This document shows, one piece after another, positions 44,011 through 56,871 of a stretch of DNA of 64,000 bases (position 1 is the stretch's first letter; every line of letters starts with the position of its first letter). Below the pieces are notes generated by a model. It was not told the origin of the DNA. It saw only the letters and a list, made by a program, of their open reading frames with translations, and made no database searches. Origin of the DNA: Crocodylus rhombifer (lineage: Eukaryota > Chordata > Crocodylia > Crocodylidae); assembly GCA_038503035.1 (NCBI GenBank), contig JAVSML010024709.1:533597-597596 (forward strand). The letters run 5' to 3'. A program made the position numbers and the translations under genes.

Positions 44011-44600
44011 AGGACTCGTGAAGAAACACCCAGTTCCAGCCATGAGTAGGAGGTTAATTAGCACATGGATCCTTTGTATGGGTTATCTGGAGTACATGCA
44101 TACTGAGCAGTGCTGAGCTATGGGGTCACCAAGGCTTGAAATGCTGTTGTCTCTGGTAAGGCCCCGTCCAGTTAACTATGTGGTAAATTCTGAGCCTTTT
44201 GGCTTTGAACTAATATCATGTATAGTTTACCTGGCAGAGGAGATACCATGAAGGTAGCTCCTCACAGAGGTCAGATCACCTTGAGTGGCATTGTGTAGTG
44301 CAGGCAAGCCCCACTATAAGAGTCTACTATAGCCTCCCAGTGGGAAGATCTCAGCCACATGCATATTTTATGGAGATGGGGAATTTCTCCCCAGCTTGCT
44401 CCCTTTGCCTGTTGGTGAAGGTCAAGTGACACTCGGGGTATCCATACCCCAAGACCTCTGGGCTTGGGCCTGCATATAGGATGCCTGACATGGATTTGGG
44501 AGTAACCAAAGGCCCAGGCTGAAGAGTCTAGGAGGTAAGATACTTGCTGGTAGTAGCACCACAGACTTGAAAGACTGAGTTCTGCTCAGTTGACGGAATT
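44010..44600. other. No gene seen; possible upstream LINE sequence
   Basis: The first part may continue the minus-strand LINE endonuclease; otherwise nothing recognisable. Confidence 0.35.
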
Positions 44601-44654
44601 TGGAATAGATTGGCTAATTTGGCTGGAAACACAAAATTTAATTAAAAAAAAAGA

Positions 44655-45325
44655 GGCGATACCATGACCAGCATCAGTCATTATAGACTCCAAGATGAAC
44701 ATGGGCTGCCCATGTGGGGATGCAGTCAGGAACTGCACCTTGTCTTGCACCCACAGATGCATCACGAGCAGGTCCAGGAGGTGATCCTCCCCCTCTGTAT
44801 GACATTGATCAGGGCGCAGTTGGAGTACTGCATCCAGTTCTGGGTGCCCCACTTCAGGAGGGATGTGGAGGAGGGTCCACATGCCCTTGCATGATCAAGG
44901 GCAGCAGGGCAGGCCCTACGAGGAAAGGCTACAAGACCTGAACCTGTTCAGTCTCCACAAGGCTGAGAGGGGATCTGGTGGCCGTCTATAAACTGGCCAA
45001 GGGAGACCAGCAGGCAATGGGAGAGTCCCTGTTCCCCCAAGCACTACCATGATTAACAAGGAATAATGGCCATAAGTTGACAGAGAGTAGATTCAGGCTA
45101 GCCATCAGGAGGCGCTACTTCACAGTCAGGGCAGCTCGGAGCTGGAGCCAACTTGCAAGGGAAGTGGTGCTGGCTCCTACCCTGGGGGTCTTCAAAAGCA
45201 GGCTAGATAATCACCTTGCTGGGGTCATTTGACCCCAGTACTCTTTCCTGCCCATGGCAGGGGGTCAGACTTGATGATCTGCTCAGGTCCCTTCCAGCCC
45301 TACCAACTATGAGACTATGATACTT
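44655..45325 (+). mobile_element. CR1 LINE 3' fragment, same subfamily as 51.5 kb
   Basis: Starts in the block VIDSKMNMG (degraded), then EVILPLCMTLIRAQLEYCIQFWVPHFRRDVEE, and continues in other frames through the block for FRLAIRRRYFTVRAARSW. It ends CCCAGTACTCTTTCCTGCCC...CAGGTCCCTTCCAGCCCTAC and a short tail at 45305-45325. The nucleotide match with 53810-54470 is close, so both derive from one CR1 subfamily. It is 5'-truncated with frameshifts. Confidence 0.88.
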
Positions 45326-45329
45326 GCCA

Positions 45330-45765
45330 GCAGTAGTGCTATAGTAGTTCTGCTGAGTCAAAATTTGGAATTTAATCTGGAACTGATTTGGCCCTGCAAA
45401 AACATCTTTTTTTAAAAGTATAGTTTGTACTATATATAAGTAGGAGCCAAAGTGCTACTTAAAACTGTGTTTAAGGAGTACCTGTGCTAAAATTGTAGCA
45501 GTTTAAAAAATGTAATATGGATCAATTCTGGATGGTGGGCACTAAGTCTATGGATACTATATGCATATTACTACAGCTGTGTTTATTTTCAAAGCAGTGT
45601 TTTCAAATTTGCTCCTTGCTTCCATGTTCTCAGAGGGGGCAGGGTCTGACAGTAAGGGGCTGCAGAGTGAAGAGGTTGGGAGAAAGCAGAGAGCAAAAGG
45701 ATTACCTGATCCCCTAGATTTATTTTCCCTGCTATGGGAGTAGTAGGGAGACAAATTCAAAGCAA
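45330..45765. other. Intergenic, no gene seen
   Basis: Nothing recognisable. Confidence 0.45.
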
Positions 45766-45767
45766 GC

Positions 45768-46082
45768 CTCCGATAATTAGATTAATACCTAAAAAAATAT
45801 AACAAATGTATACATTTTCCATATACATAATCTAATTATTGGGGTCATCTTATAACGGGGGGAAGCAATTATTTTGGGCAGAGTGCCGCTTTCTGAGTTT
45901 TGGCAAGGCATCAAGGGCTGCATGATAGGCCGCCAGGGGCAGATAAATATTAATTTTCTAAAATTTTTAGGAGCCCTGCAGGCTGGACAGAATGGCCTGG
46001 TGGGCCACGTCCGGCCCCCAGGGCGCATTTTGCCCACCCCATCTTATAATCAGGGACATCTTATATTTGAATAAATATGGTA
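45768..46082. mobile_element. MITE with TCTTATAA-type ends
   Basis: GGGGTCATCTTATAACGGGG on the left and CCATCTTATAATCAGGGACATC with ATTTGAATAAATATGGTA on the right are the hallmark of a vertebrate non-autonomous DNA element whose termini read 'taccatatttattc(g)aatataagat'. The central part is unrelated filler. A second degraded piece may lie at 59275-59345. Confidence 0.45.
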
Positions 46083-48505
46083 ATTTAGAGCCTTGTTAGC
46101 TCTTTCCCCTGGGCTGCAAGTTCTGTAGTGTAGCAAAGAATCCCAGCCCTGATTTCTATTCCCATTTATGCTGCTTATGAGCAAGTCATTAAAGTCTAAT
46201 TTTTCAAAAACAGTCACTCAGTTCATCAACCCCAATTTTTTGGATGCCAAACCTGAAAAGCTTATTGTATGTGTTCCCAAAACTATTAGAAATACAGGAC
46301 ATTGGGCACCTTTTTTCAGGCTTCTACAACTGAATTAGGCCATTGAGTTCCTTATGTTCTGATTCCATAGTTGCTTTTTGTTGAACTTCACCCTTGTCTT
46401 TCCTCCTTTTCTTTTTGTAATTTGTTGAGGTAGAGAAGGCATTTGACAGCACAGCTAGGGATACTACCACACTAAGTCTCAGTCTATTATCCTTACTTGA
46501 GCTGGATGTCTTACTTAGCAAGTTCTCCATCCACTTTTCATTCAGTGTGAATCAAGGTGGCTAGTCAGGTGAATTCAATGTGAATAGTCAGGTTCTTTGA
46601 AAGTGCATTATGAATGCTGTGTAAAATCCCCTTGCCAATGTTGTGTGATGATCTGGTATTCTCAAAAAAAAGCAGAAAGCACAAAACAAACAAAACAGAG
46701 TATGCAAATTATTTAGAGGAAAACACCACTGAAAATCTGAGAATATTCCAAGAATTAACATTATTATACTCTAGTCAAAATTAATTTCCACAGAGATGAA
46801 AAGTTGTTGGGGTGCACTGTGAATGCCCAAGGCTTATAATGCAGGAAGGGCACCACAGTGTAAAACACAGATCTCAATAACAACAGGGAAACCCTGTTTT
46901 TTTCCCCGTTGCTTACAAGCAGCTCCCAGATTTCCCTGCTGACTCCAAGAGGAAAGTCAATCAGATAGTGTTTGGCTTGCTCTCTGCACTGACTGGTGTT
47001 AGTCTCCTGTTCTCTCCTATTGTCAACACAAGCTTCAGGGGGTTTTTTCCTGCAGAGCTGTCAGCTGTCTCCATATATCTCTAACTAGCCTCTAACTAGT
47101 CTGTGAAAGAATGACAGAAGAGCAGAGAGAGACACCAGCAGGTAGAGAAGCCTCTGCCAAGCTACAGGGAAGAAAACTGTGGGGAGAGGAATTATCAGGC
47201 TAGCTGCTTCCATTACTTCCATCTCAGTATTAATGACAGCAAACCTCTGCCACCATACTCAAGGAAGGAATTTTCACTCAAAAAGTAGAATAGTTACTTC
47301 CATGAATTCCACAATTTCTACCATCCTTGCTCTCAGGAAAAAAGTAAAGGGCTCCTAGATGTGAGCAGTAAATGACTGGCATGAATGGCAAAGCAATACT
47401 GGGGAACTAATCTCACAACATGATAATGGAACAAACAGGTCATGGGGGGCTAAGCTATGGATGCCTTAAGAGATCAGAGTTGGAATTTGTTATTTTATGA
47501 GGTGAAGTGGTGAAGCCAAGGGATGCAATTAAGGGAAACAATTTAATCGGAATGACAAACCAAAAAGATGTTCCTAGCAGTACCTTTTTGAATGAGCCAA
47601 TGTTGTAGGTGTCAAGGCCAGAGAAGAAAACAGCACGGTACTCAAAATGTGACATGAGTAGGATGATGACTTCAGTTTGGGTAAGATCCAAAGGAAAAAG
47701 AGTGTTGAATTAATGATGAGGCTATGATTCCTGGCCTTAATAAAAGGAACAAAGTTTTATTGCCCATTGTGGTACAGAAAGAAGGGAGGACTACAGGAAA
47801 AAAATGTCAGGATTCATTCTTGGCCAAGTTAATTTTTAGTTGATCAATGGATTCCTGCAAGATGTTACAAAGACAAGCATAGATCTAGTGTGGATGAATG
47901 AAGATAGGTCCAAATAAGGATATTCAAAGCTGTAACTATTGATACGATCAACCAAAGAAAAAAGATAAAAAGAAGTGCTAAGAACAGAGCTCTTAAGGAC
48001 TGCCATCAAAAGAGGGACAAGGAGAGGCAATTGCACTTAAAGAGCAATCTCATAGGAGACTTGGGGGTGGGGGGAAGTATGAGAAAAACTGAAAGAGTCA
48101 TCTACACAGACAACCAATCAGTCAAGAAGGAAGATAACTAAATACAGGCATAGGTGTCTGAAGAGATTTTTAAGGATGTGTATGAAATTAGCCTCATTGT
48201 AATTAAAGGGGGAAGAAGTCATATCAAAGCTCTAAACTGTAAATATAACAGTTCTAAACAGTGTGCTTAATTAATTTGGACAAGTGGGAGGTGGGGTCAA
48301 AGCTGGAAGGGATTATAAGGAAGAGGAATGCATATTGTAAAGGGGAAAAAATTGGAGATAGTGAAAGGTTATGGAAAAGAATGAACGTGAGGAGATATTA
48401 ACAAGGGGATGGGAAAGAAGAGGATTCCTGGGGTAGGTAGAAGAAATAAGAAGGAAAGCAAAGTCAGTGTCTGACAGGGAATAATGAAGCAGTGGTGTTG
48501 TAGAC
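46083..48505. other. Intergenic, no gene seen
   Basis: Mostly unique, A/T-rich sequence. The start (about 46083-46250) may hold a very old SINE remnant. No gene. Confidence 0.5.
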
Positions 48506-48519
48506 ACTATGATCCAGAG

Positions 48520-48763
48520 CATTGGCGATGCATAGGGGGTGCACCCCGAGATTGGCAGTGCACCCCATGCAAAAAGCATCACCAACACTGCCGGCAGCAC
48601 CTGCGCGCAGTCGCCACTCCCCCACCCCCCTGAATTGCCGCTGACACTGCCAGCAGCATCAGTGAGCAGTTCGTGATTGCTGCTGGCCACCACTGCTGGC
48701 AACATCTGTGGGTGGTCACTGACCGCTGGTTGGCACCCCAGCCTCTGAGGGCACACGTTGTTC
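48520..48763. mobile_element. Short insertion with 11-bp target duplication
   Basis: ATGATCCAGAG occurs at 48509-48519 and exactly again at 48764-48774, bracketing 244 bp that begin CATTGGCGATGCATAGGGGG and end GCACACGTTGTTC. Related sequence lies at 42120-42290 (same GGCAATGCATAGGG start and GGTGGTCACTGACC block) and perhaps at 57635-57720 (GGCATAGGGGGCACATGCCCCCCAG). The long duplication suggests insertion by target-primed reverse transcription, but there is no poly(A) tail. Confidence 0.7.
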
Positions 48764-48774
48764 ATGATCCAGAG

Positions 48775-50835
48775 AATATGTCAAAAACAAGATTTGTGAG
48801 GTGAGGTTAAATCTGGACCAACTTTATAGTTATTAGATAAAATTTCAGACACAGAATGTCCTTCCTCAGGTCAGAAAAGTGGATGACAGAAGGTGATGGA
48901 AAAGGATCAAGAACATTGTACTGCTTTTTGTCTTGAAAAGAGAGGAAAGAATCTGAGGAGAGTGATAAAAGCAGTGAATAGATGGTTGTGATTGTAAGCA
49001 TGAAAATCAAAGACTATGAAAACGTAACAGGTGCTTGGCTAAGAAAATGCAAAGCTGAAGGAGAAAAAAATGCCAATGGGAATTGTTTGGGGACCAACCT
49101 TGGAGATGCACAGCAACAGGAGTGGCTAGACTATATTGTGAAAGTGAGTCAGGGCTGAGACTGCAGAATTAGACCCTACAATCATCAAGATGGCAAGGGA
49201 GTAAAGAACACAGAGTAAAAAGACAATGATGAAGTCTTTGGAGTACAGGGCAGGGTGACAGGATTCATAGCAGAAAATGTTAGTGGAAAACACTGCAGAA
49301 ACAAAGGATGGATTAGAGGGAAGGGGTAATGGTAGGAGGTGATGGTAGGAGAGGGATGATCATAATGGAGAAATCATAAAAAGAGATGATGGCAGATAGA
49401 GTGGACATTTTAGTGAGAGGGATTGCTGATCCAGGAATTCAAGCCAGGTAAAAAATAAGGGTAGGAAATATGCAGCTAAAGGGTCAGTTTAAGAACATCC
49501 ACCAAACAGTGTAAAAAGCAGGGTGAGAACTGCTGCCAAATACAGTAGCTTACTTTCCCAGGCAACATTCACCGTCAGCATTTTTCATTACAGACAGTCA
49601 TCTTAAATCACAGAGTACTTAGGCAATAAATGAATAGTTTCTTTGAGGGGATAAACAGAATGGGAGAAAGACAGAAAATAGCACTAGTGTTATAACAACA
49701 CATTAGCATGAAAATTTAATTACAGAAAAAACCCAAAACACTTTATTTTAGCAGTTCTCACATTAGTCTGTGAATGTCTGGTGGTCTGTGAGGGCATAGT
49801 GAGTGGTTCATAGCTAGCCTTCAAATTAGATTAAGCTTTCCCTCTTCCCTTTGGCATAAAAAGCTTGGTGAATGTATGTGGTGGTGTTCCACTGGAAATG
49901 TTGATGGCTAGGAGCAGTCCGCTGATCCATAGAGTTTAGCAGCCATTGTCCTATTACATTCTGACTAGTTTCAATCTACATGATTATGGGAATAGTGCTC
50001 AAAAGCCAAAATCTGCCAGTCTTAATATTCTCAAAGATTTCTTGGGAATTTTGCCTGCATAAAGATCAAAGTAAGAATGGAAGGTTTTAGCTGAAAGCAA
50101 ACGAAACTATATAGGTACAAAAGCGCCTCCCCCTGGGCCCATATATTATCATTCTGTAACTTCATTAACTATAATGGCAATACTCCTGATTTAGGGATTG
50201 ATCCAAAGCTTATTGCTGTCAGTGGAAAGACTCATGTTGGGGTTTCACTGTGGTGTGGATCAGGCCTCTACATCACTGCTAGTTCAGAACCAGAACTTTT
50301 TTATTCTTGGTAAGCCTTTGGGGGAAGGAACCATCTTTTTTGTTTTGTGTTGGTATATCACCTAGTATAATGGGCTTCTTTTTTATGACTAAGTTCTTAG
50401 GTGTGATTGTAATAGCAGCAGTAATAGAAAGGTATTCTTAAAAGTGTACCCAATGTGCAGCCTTTGCAGCCTCAGCAGTGAAACTAGCATATCACAAGTG
50501 GGTGCCATGACCTCATTAGTAGAAAGTATACTCAACAGCATAGCTTATCATCAATTCATTCATAATAAAAAGCTGATCAGTGTCATCACTTTTACGTACA
50601 AATACAGGTTGCCAGAGGCTCGTGCTCCTTAAAAACGTCACAGATCAGACCATGCCAAGCAACCAACAAGATATCACCCACCAGAACAGTACTCCCTCTA
50701 TGTGACAATGTGCAATACAGAAGCTATGAAGGAACCAGGATGTGGCCAAAGATACGAAGGCAATCTGGCCTCTTGAGAAAGCAAGCACACTACCAGTAGT
50801 GATGCCATGGACATTTGCCACACTGGAAATAGAAT
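48775..50835. other. Intergenic, no gene seen
   Basis: Purine-rich unique sequence. No gene or repeat was recognised. Confidence 0.5.
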
Positions 50836-50839
50836 AGAC

Positions 50840-51460
50840 CAGGCTTGTCCAACATATGGCCCGCAGGCCGCCATGCAGCCCACCAAGCCACTTTCTGAGG
50901 CCCGAGGTCCCTCGCTCTGGACAGGCGGCTGGGGGAGGGGAGGGGAGCTGTTCACCCCCGTGGGGCCGGGCTCGCATGACCTCCCACGTGACATAAGCCA
51001 GGTCCTGCAGCCACCCCGAGGGCTCCCCAGCCGCACCTGACGGGATGAGCTGGAGACAGTGCCTGCTTTTACTTGTCTCTGGCTCGGCCCCTTGCCCCCA
51101 GTGTCCCACCCGCCCCCCGGGACTCGCTGGGCTCAGTGACAGTGGGGCAGGGCAGGAATGGGGCGCAGCACCCGGCACAGGCAGTTGGCAGGGCAGCCCC
51201 AGGGGGCCTCGGCAGGTGGGGTCCAGGCACGACCTCTGCGGGGTGAGGCGGCAGAAGCCGGTGTCTGCCAGGCCCCACGCTCTGGGTTCGCACCACTGAG
51301 GCTGCCAGGGATATGTACACCGTCAGCTGAGCACCATGGTGAGCGGGGCCAGGCGGGCGGGCAAGGCGCTGCCGTGCAGTGCTGCCTCGCTCCAGCCCCC
51401 CTCGGGCAGCACCGGCTCATGGGGCTGCCACCTCTCTCCTAAAGGCAAGCGTGTCTTCTC
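50840..51460 (+). mobile_element. GC-rich hAT-like element, left part
   Basis: The left end CAGGCTTGTCCAACATATGG followed by CCCGCAGGCCGCCATGCAGCCC matches a hAT (Charlie-like) terminal region. The GC-rich body continues until the CR1 begins and resumes after it (54469-55023). Overlapping frames of up to 177 codons are compositional. Confidence 0.5.
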
Positions 51461-51479
51461 TTCCAGGTTGGCTGATCTC

Positions 51480-54468
51480 GTATGGTGAGCTTTAAACTAG
51501 CATCGCCAGGGGAGGGGGCCACAGGAAGATGAGGAGACACCACCCAAGCAAGACAGATAACAAATGCTAGGAGTGCCCAGGTAAGAAACAGGGGTTCAAA
51601 CAGTCTCCCAAATCGGGGGATGGCAGGGCCTTAAATACCTATATACCAATGCTCACAGTATGGGGAATAAGCAGGAGGAACTTGCCCTCAGAACAGCCAG
51701 TTCAGACCCAGACATAATAGGGTTTACAGAAACTTGGTGGGATTCATCCCACGACTGGGCAGTTAGCATTAGGGCCTATAGGCTTTACAGGCAGAATAGA
51801 GAAGGAAGGAAAGGCAGGGGTGTGGCGCTCTATGTCAAGGAGCAATACATATCCTCTGCCAGCAAAATGGGGTCAGAGAAGGGGCAAGCTGTAGTGCTCT
51901 GGGCCAAGATGCAAGCGGGCTGTGGGAAGAGGGATTTAACGGTGGGGGTCTACTACAGACCCCCCAACCAAGGGGAGGAGCTGGACTGGGAATTTTCAGG
52001 CCAGCTTGCACAGGCACTTAAGGCAAGGGATGTAGTTGTCATGGGTGATTTAAATTATCCGGACATCTGCTGGGAGGAACCGTCAGCCAGGTCGGACCGT
52101 TCCAGGAGGTTCCTGGCCAAGATACAGGACCTCCACTTAATTCAGGAGGTGCACAGTCCCACCAGAGGAGATGCCCTGTTGGACCTGGTCCTGGCCACAG
52201 GCGACGACCTGGTAAGGGGCCTCCAGGTCCTTGACCACCTGGGTGATAGCGATCATCACTTGCTAGAATTCACCATCCAGTGCAGGGTGTCAAGGGCCTG
52301 CAGCAAGGTGGTAGCCTTAGACTTCAAGAGGGCCAGCTTCAACGAGTTGAGATTAGTGGGAGAGGCGCTGGGGTTCTCAAGAGCAGGGGAACTCAGTGCC
52401 CAAGATGAGTGGTCGTTCCTTAAGGAGACGATACTCAGGGCCCAAGGGGTGACCATCCCAAAAAAAAGCAAGGGGGGCAGGAGTGCCCAAAAGCCCCCCT
52501 GGCTCACCAAGGGTGTACAGAAATACCTGATTGCCAAAAAGGTGGCGTACACCAGGTGGAAGGGGGGTGCTATCTCCAAAGAGTATACCTCCTCTGCTCG
52601 GGCCTGTAGGGGGGCTGTCAGGAAAGCTAAGGCAGACACAGAGCTAGGACTAGCGTCCAAAATCAAAGATAACAAAAAGTCCTCTTTCAAATATATAGGG
52701 AGGATGAAGAAAGCACCGGGAAACATGAGGCCCCTGCAAGATCCTCTGGACAATCTGGTGGTTGCGCCAGAGAAGAAAGCAGACCTCTTTAACCAATTCT
52801 TCACCTCTGTTTTCTTGGGCAGGGATCAGGACTTCCCCACCATGATGCAAGATGGACTCGAGGGGAATGCCTCCAGACCTCAAGTTGGGGAGGACCGGGT
52901 TAGAGCGCTTCTGGAAGGGCTGGACGTGTTCAAATCAGCGGGTCCAGATGCTCTTCACCCCAGGGTGTTGAGGGACCTAGCAGGGGTTATTGCAGGGCCC
53001 TTGGCACGGCTTTACGAGCGCTCATGGTGCTCGGGCCAGGTGTCAGATGATTGGAAGATAGCCAATGTGGTCTCCATCTTTAAAAAAGGGAGGAGGGAGG
53101 ACCCAGGCAACTATAGGCCCATCAGTCTTACTTCAATCATAGGGAAACTCTTTGAGAAGATCATCATGGAGCACATCTGTGATGGGCCGGCCTCAGAGAT
53201 GATGCTCAAGGGCAACCAGCATGGTTTCATTAGGGGCAGGTCATGTCAGACCAATCTGATTGCCTTTTATGATCAGGTCACAAAAGCCTTGGATGCAAGT
53301 GTTGCCGTGGATGTAGTCTTTCTGGACTTCAGCAAGGCCTTTGACACCATCTCCCATCCCATCCTCATTAAAAAATTGGGTGACTGTGGCATTGATGCCT
53401 ACACAGTTAGATGGATTGCAGATTGGCTGAGGGGTCGCACTCAGAGGGGGGTGGTGGTGAATGGGTCATATCTGACCTGGGGAGAAGTGGGCAGCGGAGT
53501 CCCCTAGGGCTCGGTCCTTGGGCCTGCACTGTTCAATCTCGTGATTTGGATGACAGGGTGAAAAGCACCCTGTTTAAATTCACTGATGATACCAAAATTT
53601 GGGGTGAGGTGAGCACACTAGTAGGGAGGGAAAGACTGCAGCAGGACCTGGATAGGTTACAGGGGTGGGCTAACAAAAAAACAGGATGCGCTTCAATACT
53701 GACAAGTGCAGGGTGCTGCACTTGGGCAGTAGTAACCAGCAACACACTTATAAAATAGAAAACACCCTTCTTGAGAGCACGGAGGCAGAAAGGGATCTTG
53801 AAGTCATTACTGACTCCAAGATGAACATGGGCTGACAATGCGAAGTCACGGTTGGAAGGGCTAACTGCACTTTGTCACGCATCCACAGGTGCATCTCTAG
53901 CAGGGACAAGGAGGTGATCCTCCCCCTCTATGCAACACTGGTCAGGCCACAGCTGGAGTACTGTGTCCAGTTCTGTGTGCCTCACTTCAGGAAGGAGGTG
54001 GACAACATTGAGAGGGTCCAGAGGAGCGCCACACACATGATCCAGGGACAAGAGGGCAGACCCTACAATGAGAGACTGCGGTACCTGAACCTGTTCAGCC
54101 TTCACAAGAGAAGGCTGAGGGGGGACCTGGTGACCATCTATAAACTCACTAGGGGAGACCAGAAGGGTTTGGGAGAGACCTTGTTTCCCCTAGTGCCCCC
54201 TGGCATAACAAGGAATAACGGCCATCAGTTGTTGGAGAGTAGGTTTAGATTAGACATCTGTAAGAGCTACTTCACAGTTAGGGCGGCTAGGATCTGGAAC
54301 CAACTTCCAAGGGAAGTGGTGCTGGCTCCTACCCTGGAGGTCTTTAAGAGGAGGCTTGATGCCTACCTAGCTGGGATCATCTGACCCCAGTTTTTAATCC
54401 TGCCCAGGCAGGGAGTCGGACTTGAAGATCTACAAGGTCCCTTCCAACCCTACTTCTATGATTCTATG
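51480..54468 (+). mobile_element. CR1 LINE, nearly complete ORF2 and 3' end
   Basis: The best preserved element of its kind here. It comprises a short segment upstream of ORF2, ORF2 (listed separately), and the full 3' end. The 3' UTR reads CCCAGTTTTTAATCCTGCCC...GGTCCCTTCCAACCC and ends in the CR1 octamer-type tail CTTCTATGATTCTATG (54453-54468). ORF1 is not present, so it is 5'-truncated. It inserted into hAT-like GC-rich DNA. Confidence 0.92.
51585..54384 (+). pseudogene. CR1 ORF2 (endonuclease-reverse transcriptase), recently broken
   Basis: ORF2 of CR1 encodes an apurinic-type endonuclease and a reverse transcriptase. The frame is open from 51585 (after a TAA at 51582) to a TAG at 53505-53507. 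The coding start is unsure because NAHS precedes the ATG at 51660 in frame. Endonuclease motifs seen are GFTETWWDSSH, VVMGDLNYPDICWEE and GDSDHHLLEF. Reverse transcriptase motifs seen are NYRPISLTSIIGKLFEKII, QHGFIRGRSC and VFLDFSKAFDTISHPIL. The TAG falls inside the usual 'GVPQGSVLGP' block. A short deletion and frame change follow, then FKFTDDTKIWG (catalytic DD box, about 53575-53600), and another frame change before 53872-54384, the C-terminal block EVILPLYATLVRPQLEYCVQF through VFKRRLDAYLAG. Three lesions in about 930 codons suggest a rather young copy. Confidence 0.92.
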
Positions 54469-55023
54469 CTTGGGGGCAGCCCAGGGGGAAGGGGATTGTT
54501 GCTCCCTGCAGCTGGGCTGAGTGCTGCTCTCCTGCCGCGGCAGTTGCCTGCACCCTCCCGGGGACCATTTGCCTTCGCCACAGGGAAATGCGGAGGAGCA
54601 GAGCAGCCTGTGTTCCCCTGAGGCCTTCCCCCGCCAGGAGTCGCCCTGGGCAGACCAGGCCTGAGACCCTGCCAGGCTTCACTCCCACAGTTCTGCCATC
54701 CCCCGTCTCACACATTGGCTGGGCCCCAGCCACGTCTGCCTCAGCTCTGCAAAGAGTTTGGGCAGCAGTTTGCTGGTATGGGCAAGGCCTGGGGAAGCAG
54801 TGGCATAGGCGGCCCCTTGGCCTGCGTGACAGCACAGGCTACATCGGTTTGGTCACATATTTTAACACTGCTGTCAAATATCTTATGCGGCTGCCTCCAA
54901 ATGGTGGTTGTAGTAGGCAGAAGGGGAGCCCCAGCTGTTGGGATGGCTGGTCCAGGACATCACTTGCTGTAGTTTGTCACTAGCTGAGCACAGGTGGGGG
55001 TTTATGTCAGCTTTGCCTTATGT
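54469..55023 (+). mobile_element. GC-rich hAT-like element, right part
   Basis: GC-rich sequence similar in composition to 50890-51450, lying on the other side of the CR1 insertion. No coding domain is recognisable. The continuity with the left part is inferred from composition and position. Confidence 0.35.
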
Positions 55024-55137
55024 CAGGCTTGTCCAACATACAGCCCGTGGGGTGATAAAATATGTATATGGCTCACCGACCCACTGGGTGATAAAAAGTT
55101 CATGATCCGGCCCCACATTCAAAAAGGTTGGACACCC
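55024..55137 (+). mobile_element. Mini hAT element (both ends present)
   Basis: CAGGCTTGTCCAACATACAG at the left and AAGGTTGGACACCC at the right are inverted copies of the same terminal repeat as at 50840. About 114 bp in all, an internally deleted element or the terminus of the larger one. Confidence 0.55.
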
Positions 55138-55139
55138 AA

Positions 55140-56860
55140 AGTTGGAATAAACCAAACCACTTACTCAAAAAGCTGTCTGGATCCTCAGTGAGGATTACCT
55201 ATAGTTTCTTTCTGTGAGCATTCATGGGCTGCCATGTTCCAAATAAACACTAGCACATTCTATAAAATTGGGGCATAATCAATTATAAGAATGATGAAGA
55301 AGAATATACCCTTGACAATCACCTTTTGGACTTTCTCAAAAGCTGCTTGACAAGTTTTCTTAGCTAAAACATGATCTATTTAATATTCACCATTAAAGGC
55401 ATTTTCCAGTTGACTGCCATATGAACACATTTTCAACCTGAATAAAATGTGGGAAAATGTACTGAGGAACAAGTTTAGCCATGTAGGAAAATTACACTAT
55501 GATGCTTGGCTTGTTCCCTGGTCAAATGACAGACAGGTCTTAACCCTATAAAACGTAAAGAATGATATATAAGAAGTGCAGGTGGAACCTGATCTAGTAA
55601 GTATAATTTTGATCATTCTTGTCATTGCAGGATGACCTTGGAACCAATCTCTGTTCCTTATTCAGCAAACTTACTTCATCTTTCAGTGTTGACAGGTAAA
55701 TGCTATACTGCTCTGCAATGTCTAAAGCCATATAAATTATTGTTGCAAATTTAAGCACCATGTTTGCAATCAAATCACTATCACCTGTAATAATAACAAG
55801 CATTTCTCACTTATTCCTACATGAAAGATGTGAGGCAGCTGACCTAAAGAATTATAATTCAGTCCATTCCCTATAGGAACAAAACAGAAACAAAAAACAA
55901 CCCACAGGTCCATACATATCCAGACAGGCATATTTTCTAGAAGGCAGAAAAATATAAACCCAAAGTTTAAGTCACTAGAATCATGTTGCTTCCTCTTCCC
56001 AACTCTAGACAACTTTAATAATTGAAAAACAAAATTACAAGACTTGGAGACTGCCATCTTGCTTGCATCTATCATGTTGTTGTACAGGCAGGATCCTATG
56101 GATTGAAAAGATGTTACTCTAATTTTACTGAGATCTCTAGTATTACTCCCTTCTATCGCATCTTTTGTCTTTATCTTACAAAATATTCATGAATATGGAA
56201 AACAGCTAGTAAAGTCTAACCAGAGAACTGTTCAGTCTTTAGTGTATTGGCTTAGTACTAGAGAGATCTGAATTTAATTCCCAGCTACAAACATGGAGGG
56301 GTGCGGGAAAAAGGGGAGACGGTGGAAATTAAGCTTCCCGCTCCAGAAAGGATGTGTTGCAAGGCACTTAAAGATCATTCAAGTTGTAATGCTTGTTTCT
56401 TTGTGTTCAAATATTAGTCATGAGTAGATACTGTAACATCTGTAAGCCCTGCTTGGAAACCTCACCTACTTTAGAATGTGGCCGCCCACCTCCTAAGTGG
56501 GATTCATCAGTGTGAACTCTTAAGTTATTGCATGGACTGATGTAAATGGAGTCTGGCCCACCGAATTCAATCATATATACTCCCAAATATAGTTCCAGGC
56601 ATGATCTTGCAACTAAGATGCAAGGATTCTGGTGTACAAGTGAAAGCAGTGGAGACAGAACACACAATAGTACTGGTAGCATCATAGGAGTTTTTGAGGG
56701 AAATGGGCAAGTGAAAACAGGCTTCCCCTTATCTGTGCTTCCAGACTTTTTTGGAAGAGCAGAGAGCAAAGCAGTAGTATCTTAGGTTTGAGGTGATCTA
56801 GGAGAGATTTGGTTTTGGAAAATGAGTTGTGATTTTTGTAATTTAAAAAAAAATTACAAG
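55140..56860. other. Intergenic, no gene seen
   Basis: A/T-rich unique sequence. No gene or element was recognised. Confidence 0.5.
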
Positions 56861-56871
56861 CATCTGTAACA

